DNA from: Bacteroidales bacterium UBA1064
GTDB lineage: Bacteria; Bacteroidota; Bacteroidia; Bacteroidales; Tenuifilaceae
Assembly (NCBI GenBank): GCA_002316235.1
Contig: DCDD01000146.1
Location: 1 to 18,838, forward strand
DNA length: 18,838 bases
Reading direction: 5' to 3'
A program made the position numbers and the translations under genes. A model generated the notes under the pieces. The model was not told the origin of the DNA. It did not search any database and was given only the letters and a program-made list of their open reading frames with translations. Within the stretch, counting starts at the first letter, position 1; each line of letters starts with the position of its first letter. Positions 14,450 to 18,838 of this stretch are shown piece after piece.

Positions 14450-15220
14450 TTATTTTGTTGATTCCTTAATCTTCCGAATTTCGTCGGCAAAGTAACTACT
14501 TTTTTCCGGATATTTCAAACTTAATTTTTCGAATACCCTAATTGCCTTTTCAAGGTAACCCTGGCTGAGGTAGATTTGGGCAAGCGATTCGCTGGCCAGC
14601 TCCTCCGGTTCTTCCACCGAGCTGATAGAAATATCCTCATTCTCACCGGTGTCCTTATTACCCGGGGTTGTAGAACGAGAAATGGTGGGCTGGTTGTTTA
14701 TAAATTTAGCTATAAGGTCTTCGCTCTCATTCAAGCCTCTTCCATTTGCCTGGGAATCTACTTCACCTTCGCCCTCAGCAAGTTCCAGAATTTCGGTGTC
14801 GGTGGTATTACTACTTGCCTCAACATGAATGGTTATTGCTGGCTGTTTTTCGTCATCGAGTAGTATGAATGAGGGTTTCCTTTCATCGGTAGGAGCCTTA
14901 CGGGGACGTCCTCTTTTAGGTGTAGGTTTGGAGATTTTTTTATCTTCAGCATTACCGCCATCTATTTTTTCAGTCTCTTCTAGTGGTTTTGAAGAATATA
15001 GAGTAAAGTAAAGATAGCGTCGTGAGGGGAGCAAAACAGCATTTTGCCGAAGTTGAGCCTCAAACTCATCGTTTCCCAGTTGCGAAAGACTTTTGAGAAT
15101 AAGTACTCGGCACCCTTGAAAGTAGGGGAACTCATCAATGGTTTCCCTCAGCTGGTTAAGGGTTTCGGGTGTAGGCTTCAGTCGTGCCTCCATTATGCCG
15201 TATAGGGTTTCATTATCCAT
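14450..15220 (-). CDS. TPR-containing protein with AT-hook-like motif, conserved between lptE and secG
   Basis: A 256-residue protein of unknown role. The N-terminal part (1-75) is helical and looks conserved (EFPYFQGCRVLILKSL). The middle, about 80-205, is acidic and low in complexity, with a basic patch KRGRPRK at 102-108 that resembles an AT-hook. The C-terminus (about 208-250) holds a TPR-like helix pair, SLAQIYLSQGYLEKAIRVFEKL. There is no signal peptide or membrane segment, so it should be cytoplasmic. The ATG at 15218-15220 is chosen because it starts 4 bases after the lptE stop; the frame is open 13 codons further but would overlap lptE. A protein of this kind at this position is, to my recollection, common in Bacteroidales. 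Function unknown; TPRs suggest protein binding. Confidence 0.8.
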   Translation of the reverse strand: MDNETLYGIMEARLKPTPETLNQLRETIDEFPYFQGCRVLILKSLSQLGNDEFEAQLRQNAVLLPSRRYLYFTLYSSKPLEETEKIDGGNAEDKKISKPTPKRGRPRKAPTDERKPSFILLDDEKQPAITIHVEASSNTTDTEILELAEGEGEVDSQANGRGLNESEDLIAKFINNQPTISRSTTPGNKDTGENEDISISSVEEPEELASESLAQIYLSQGYLEKAIRVFEKLSLKYPEKSSYFADEIRKIKESTK

Positions 15221-15224
15221 AGCG

Positions 15225-15740
15225 CTACCAGTTTGCTGCTGCTGCGTTGAAAATATCATCCACTAGCTTCTCGACTATCAACCGGACCAGTTCGGCTTCG
15301 ACCTGCACAAAGTTCTGGTTGCTGTCGAAGTTTTCGTACTGCGAAAAGGTTTTATCGAAGCTGAGCTTGGGGTCCTTGGCGTTAACAAATTTGACCCTGA
15401 CAGAAATTGTGAGGCGGTTTTGCGCTGCTACCTCGTTGTCCTGGATTGAAATTGGTGAAACGTTATACTGGGTAATCTGCCCGGAGAAGGCGAAATCGCC
15501 AAAATCGTCAACCATTGACAGGCTGGTTTGGGTGATAAAGCGGTTTTTGAGCTCCTCGGTGAGGTAGCTGCTAAGGGTGGGGTTGACTATTCCGGCAAGG
15601 TTTTGAAAAAGCTGAACGCTGAAGGTTTTGGTCTCGGGAGAAATGGATGCACCGGTAAAGGTGTAGCTTACCTTGCACCCCGGCTGAATTAAGACAAACA
15701 GGGGAAGAAGAATAATAGCTATTCGGATGATTCGCTTCAT
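15225..15740 (-). CDS. lptE: LPS assembly lipoprotein LptE
   Basis: LptE sits in the outer membrane as the plug and partner of the LptD barrel and helps insert lipopolysaccharide into the outer leaflet. The 171-residue product has a lipoprotein signal (1-21) ending IQPGC, making Cys22 the lipidated residue. The mature part matches the Bacteroidota LptE pattern: YTFTGASISPETKTFSVQLFQN followed over the next residues by NPTLSSYLTEELKNRF, then a sheet-rich core and a C-terminal helix with IVEKLVDDIFNAA. It lies 3 bases after the sigma-54 activator gene and 4 bases before the TPR gene, so it is translated from the same mRNA. Its partner lptD is not in the window. Confidence 0.88.
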   Translation of the reverse strand: MKRIIRIAIILLPLFVLIQPGCKVSYTFTGASISPETKTFSVQLFQNLAGIVNPTLSSYLTEELKNRFITQTSLSMVDDFGDFAFSGQITQYNVSPISIQDNEVAAQNRLTISVRVKFVNAKDPKLSFDKTFSQYENFDSNQNFVQVEAELVRLIVEKLVDDIFNAAAANW

Positions 15741-15743
15741 ATA

Positions 15744-16985
15744 TTAGTCGAGTTTGTACTCCTTGATTTTACGGTAAAGTGTACGCTCGGAGATTCCAAG
15801 TTCGGAAGCAGCTTGTCTTCGGCGACCGTTATGCTTATCCAGAGCTTTTCGGATAAGCTCCACCTCCTTTTCCTCCAACGAAAGCGACTCCTCCATTATT
15901 TCCTCGGTGTCCTGAATTTCGTTGTTGCTCTTTACAAACGACATGGGTTCAAAGGTGGGTTGTGCTGGCGAGGTAATAATCGGGTTCACCGGTCCAAAGT
16001 TGTTGTGCAGCACGGCTGAATCGGCAAAGGAAGATTCAGCACCGGTAACGCCACTCTGCATGATGACGTTGACAAGCTTTTTAAGCTCGTTCACGTCGTT
16101 GCGCATATCAAAGAGAATCTTATAGAGAATCTCCCTTTCGGAGGAGAAGCTTGGTTCTTCGGTAGCACCCTTTTTGGAGTAAAGGGTGGGAAGTCGGGGT
16201 ACGTTGTTATCGGGGATGTACTTCTGAAGGATATCCGCCGTAATCACCCGGCTTTGTTCAATAATGGATATTTGCTCGGTAACGTTTTTGAGCTGGCGAA
16301 CATTGCCCGGCCAGGAGTAATCGGTAAGCAGCTTGCGGGCGTTTTCGTCAAGGGTGATGGGGGGCATACGGTACTTTTCGGAGAAGTCCACGGCAAATTT
16401 TCTAAAGAGCAGGTAAATATCCTCCTTTCGTTCACGAAGCGGGGGAATGTATATGGGAACGGTGTTGAGACGGTAGAAGAGATCCTCCCGGAACTTACCC
16501 TCCTGAATGGCTTCATAGAGGTTGACGTTGGTGGCGGCCACCACCCTTACGTTTGTTTTTATCACCTTAGAGGAGCCAACCCTTATGAACTCACCAGTTT
16601 CAAGAACCCTTAACAGCCTTACCTGGGTTGAGTGGGGAAGTTCTGCCACCTCGTCGAGAAAAATGGTACCCCCATTAGCCACCTCAAAGTAACCCTGGCG
16701 GCTGTCGGTAGCCCCTGTAAACGAACCCTTTTCGTGCCCAAACAGCTCGGAGTCAATAGTACCCTCGGGAATAGCACCACAGTTAACGGCTATGTAGTTG
16801 CCATGCTTGCGTGCGCTAAACTGGTGTATTATCTGAGGAAAAACTTCCTTCCCTGTGCCGCTCTCACCGGTAATAAGCACCGACAGGTCGGTAGGAGCAA
16901 CCTGGCGGGCTATGTCAATAGCCCTGTTTAATCCAGGGGCATTCCCAATTATTCCAAAGCGTTGTTTTATGGTTTGTAGCTCCAT
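15744..16985 (-). CDS. Sigma-54-dependent transcriptional activator without sensory domain
   Basis: A 413-residue enhancer-binding protein that uses ATP hydrolysis to open promoters held by sigma-54 RNA polymerase. The AAA+ domain begins almost at the N-terminus: Walker A GESGTGKE (40-47), the sigma-54 contact loop GSFTGA (87-92), Walker B TIFLDE (107-112), REDLFYRLN (166-174) and WPGNVRQLKN as sensor II. GSFTGA replaces the usual GAFTGA. A linker (about 265-365) is low in conservation. A Fis-type helix-turn-helix (about 370-413, with RRRQAASELGISERTLYRKIKEY) closes the protein. No receiver, GAF or PAS domain precedes the AAA+ part, so activity must be set by expression, a partner or the linker. 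It is the first gene of the operon with lptE, the TPR gene and secG. The gene lies 20 bases after a -7 element. Confidence 0.93.
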   Translation of the reverse strand: MELQTIKQRFGIIGNAPGLNRAIDIARQVAPTDLSVLITGESGTGKEVFPQIIHQFSARKHGNYIAVNCGAIPEGTIDSELFGHEKGSFTGATDSRQGYFEVANGGTIFLDEVAELPHSTQVRLLRVLETGEFIRVGSSKVIKTNVRVVAATNVNLYEAIQEGKFREDLFYRLNTVPIYIPPLRERKEDIYLLFRKFAVDFSEKYRMPPITLDENARKLLTDYSWPGNVRQLKNVTEQISIIEQSRVITADILQKYIPDNNVPRLPTLYSKKGATEEPSFSSEREILYKILFDMRNDVNELKKLVNVIMQSGVTGAESSFADSAVLHNNFGPVNPIITSPAQPTFEPMSFVKSNNEIQDTEEIMEESLSLEEKEVELIRKALDKHNGRRRQAASELGISERTLYRKIKEYKLD

Positions 16986-17005
16986 GACATTTCCCTAACA
17001 CCTGA

Positions 17006-17013
17006 CAAAATTA
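17006..17013 (-). promoter_or_regulatory. -7 element for the sigma-54 activator-lptE-secG operon
   Basis: On the minus strand this reads TAATTTTG, an exact TAnnTTTG match, 21 to 28 bases before the start codon at 16985. It predicts a very short leader of about 14 bases. No -33 TTTG is seen at 19 bases. It is a primary sigma factor type element, not a sigma-54 site. Confidence 0.45.
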
Positions 17014-17198
17014 CATATTTTTCTCAATCTTGTATTAATGCCTTAGGATAAAAAATGCCGTTGATTTTAACTTTCGAACAGGGAGGTTACAGCATGAACA
17101 CTTTTTAGCCACACAGCCAGCTGTCTAGACGCGCTGATTTTTAAACATGTAGCATTTTCTTTTACGGAAATTTCAACATGGGCTTGTATTGCAACCGC

Positions 17199-18656
17199 TT
17201 AGGTACGTTTAGTTCTAGAAAATTTGGGCTTTTTCCAAAGGTAGTAAACAGGGATTCCCAAAATAACTATGATAAGGCCTGGCCATGTGTAGGCAGGTTT
17301 ATAGATAAGCAAAATTACCATAATGAATGTACAGGCAAGAATATATACTGCCGGTGTAACTGGGTAGCCCCACGTTTTATAAGGACGAGCTACGTCAGGT
17401 TTTTTTACCCTTAAGATGAAAACCCCCACCACGGAAAGCACGTAGAAAATCAGCACTGAGAATATCACATAATCCAGCAGGTTGCTGTAAGTGCCCGAAA
17501 GGCACAGAATACAAGCCCAAGCACACTGAAGCGCCAGACTGACACCAGGTACACCCATAGAATTAAGTATGCCTACCTGTTTAAAGAACAGGCCATCCTT
17601 GGCCATGGCGTAGTAAACGCGGGCCCCGGATAGTATCATCCCGTTAACACATCCAAAGGTTGAAATCATGATGAGAATGGCCATAATGATGGCTGCAGAT
17701 TCGCCAAATGTTCCATACATAGCTGCTGTGCCTACCCTGTCGTTCGAGGCGTACTGCATTCCCTGTCCCATCACCGTTGTGGCATCGGGCGATCCACGAA
17801 CGGGTAAAACCTTAATGTATATGTAGTTTACCAGCATGTAGAGCACTATGACAATAACAACGCCAAGCACCATACTTAACGGGATGGTTCGTTTGGGGTC
17901 CTTAATCTCCTCCGAGGCAAAGGTTACATTATTCCATGCGTCGGCGGCAAACAACGATCCAACCATGGCTATACCTAAAGCAATAATAAGCGAAATGCCC
18001 GAAAGGGGAACAGGTTTACCATCAACCAGCTGCTGCCCTTGCCAGAATATCTCCCTGTTGAGCCTTACGGCTTCATCATTTCTGGCAATAAAAAAACCAA
18101 CAATGAAAAATAGAAGCAATGCTGCAATTTTTGTGTAGCTGAATGTATCCTGAACATATTTTCCAATGTTTATTCCCCTGGTGTTTACCCAGGTAAGGAA
18201 GAGTATAATGAAAATAGACATTAGGTGGATTGTAGTGATTTTCAAGCTGCCAACCTGCAGCAAAACATTGTTATCGGAAAACCACGGAAATATCACCCCA
18301 AGAAACTTGCTAAACGCAACTGAAACTGCAGCAATGGAACCGGTTTGTATTACGAGAAAGAGCGTCCAGCCAAATAGGAAACCAGCTAGAGGATTGTAGG
18401 CTTCTCTTAGGTAAACATATTGTCCTCCGGCATGGGGCATCATCACGGCCAACTCACCATAGCTGAGTGCTGCTATAACGGTAAGAATTCCGGTTATTGC
18501 CCACGCAACCAGCAACCACCCGGGCGAGCCCAGATTTCTGGCCATATCGGCGCTAACCAGAAATATGCCAGAGCCAATCATGCTACCCACCACTATTGCT
18601 GTGGAATCAAATAAGTTTAATCGCCGTTGAAAAGTGGTTGCTGGCTTTGGCTTCAT
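17199..18656 (-). CDS. APC-family amino acid permease
   Basis: A 485-residue inner-membrane transporter of the amino acid-polyamine-organocation superfamily, probably a proton-coupled carrier or exchanger of amino acids. About twelve hydrophobic segments are visible. The first contains VVGSMIGSGIFLVSA (22-36), the GSGIF motif that unwinds helix 1 to bind the amino group of the substrate. ALSYGELAVMMPHAGGQYVYLREAYNP is split over about 63-89 and matches the next conserved block, with the family's PxxGGxYxY. The basic tail KKPKFSRTKRT should be cytoplasmic. It resembles the LAT/SteT group; the exact substrate cannot be told from the sequence. It stands alone, with no clear terminator in the 213 bases between it and the sigma-54 activator gene. 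The ATG at 18656 gives a usual short cytoplasmic N-terminus. Confidence 0.9.
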   Translation of the reverse strand: MKPKPATTFQRRLNLFDSTAIVVGSMIGSGIFLVSADMARNLGSPGWLLVAWAITGILTVIAALSYGELAVMMPHAGGQYVYLREAYNPLAGFLFGWTLFLVIQTGSIAAVSVAFSKFLGVIFPWFSDNNVLLQVGSLKITTIHLMSIFIILFLTWVNTRGINIGKYVQDTFSYTKIAALLLFFIVGFFIARNDEAVRLNREIFWQGQQLVDGKPVPLSGISLIIALGIAMVGSLFAADAWNNVTFASEEIKDPKRTIPLSMVLGVVIVIVLYMLVNYIYIKVLPVRGSPDATTVMGQGMQYASNDRVGTAAMYGTFGESAAIIMAILIMISTFGCVNGMILSGARVYYAMAKDGLFFKQVGILNSMGVPGVSLALQCAWACILCLSGTYSNLLDYVIFSVLIFYVLSVVGVFILRVKKPDVARPYKTWGYPVTPAVYILACTFIMVILLIYKPAYTWPGLIIVILGIPVYYLWKKPKFSRTKRT

Positions 18657-18838
18657 TCTAATCTCAATAAGCTACTTCTTAGGGGTTGCCTGTAAACAGA
18701 TGCAAGAAAATTAAAATTATTCTGATTAGCAATACCAAACCCCATGAAACGGTATGCTCCATTCAAAAAAAATGCTTCAACCAAAACCTTTATTGGTGTC
18801 TGCATACAACCCTGTAATTAGGAGCAACAAGCGACTAT
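18657..18838. other. Upstream region of the permease gene
   Basis: This AT-rich stretch should hold the permease promoter on the minus strand. I see TTTG-like and TAATTTT-like pieces, but their spacing (22 bases) does not fit the Bacteroidota consensus, so no promoter is called. No gene is seen up to the window end. Confidence 0.4.

Noticed and set aside
14428..14490. Longer secG start at 14490
   Set aside because: It would overlap the TPR gene, and the extra residues do not match the SecG N-terminus, which normally starts close to the first membrane helix.

Overview
The window comes from a member of the Bacteroidota, most likely an anaerobic Bacteroidales/Marinilabiliales-type organism. The evidence is a promoter of the form TTTG-N19-TAnnTTTG, the near absence of Shine-Dalgarno sequences before the starts, tRNA genes without an encoded CCA, and a Bacteroidota-type gene order (sigma-54 activator, lptE, TPR protein, secG, then groES and groEL). 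It looks like ordinary chromosomal sequence. I see no insertion sequence, phage, integrase, CRISPR array or toxin-antitoxin pair.

Layout. Positions 1-62 are the 3' part of tRNA-Leu(UAA), followed by a terminator. Mpl, a murein tripeptide recycling ligase (208-1572), and a small outer-membrane protein (1663-2142) follow. A strong promoter then drives tRNA-Glu(UUC) and probably rpsT (2236-2590). A membrane-anchored DUF3298/RsiV-like protein lies on the minus strand (2647-3453). After a 374-base gap comes a two-gene operon: a giant alpha-2-macroglobulin lipoprotein (3828-9374) and penicillin-binding protein 1C (9382-11718). These meet groEL and groES (minus strand, 11833-13786) at a bidirectional terminator. 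Upstream of groES lies a second minus-strand operon, 16985 to 14080, transcribed as sigma-54 activator, lptE, a TPR protein and secG, with gaps of 3, 4 and 22 bases. The window ends with an APC-family amino-acid permease (minus strand, 17199-18656).

The common theme is the cell envelope. Mpl recycles murein peptides. The macroglobulin and PBP1C form the well-known pair thought to trap proteases and repair murein after damage. LptE delivers lipopolysaccharide, SecG assists protein export, and GroESL folds proteins. The sigma-54 activator has no sensory domain and leads the lptE-secG operon, so its control is not evident from the sequence.

I found no convincing new system. The points most worth a second look are a cluster of TGCCA/TGGCA half-sites upstream of groES, a Tyr/Asp repeat tract between two cysteines in the macroglobulin, an AT-hook-like motif in the TPR protein, and the sensor-less sigma-54 activator. 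The longest gene-free stretches are 3454-3827 and 13787-14079; both are described in the features.
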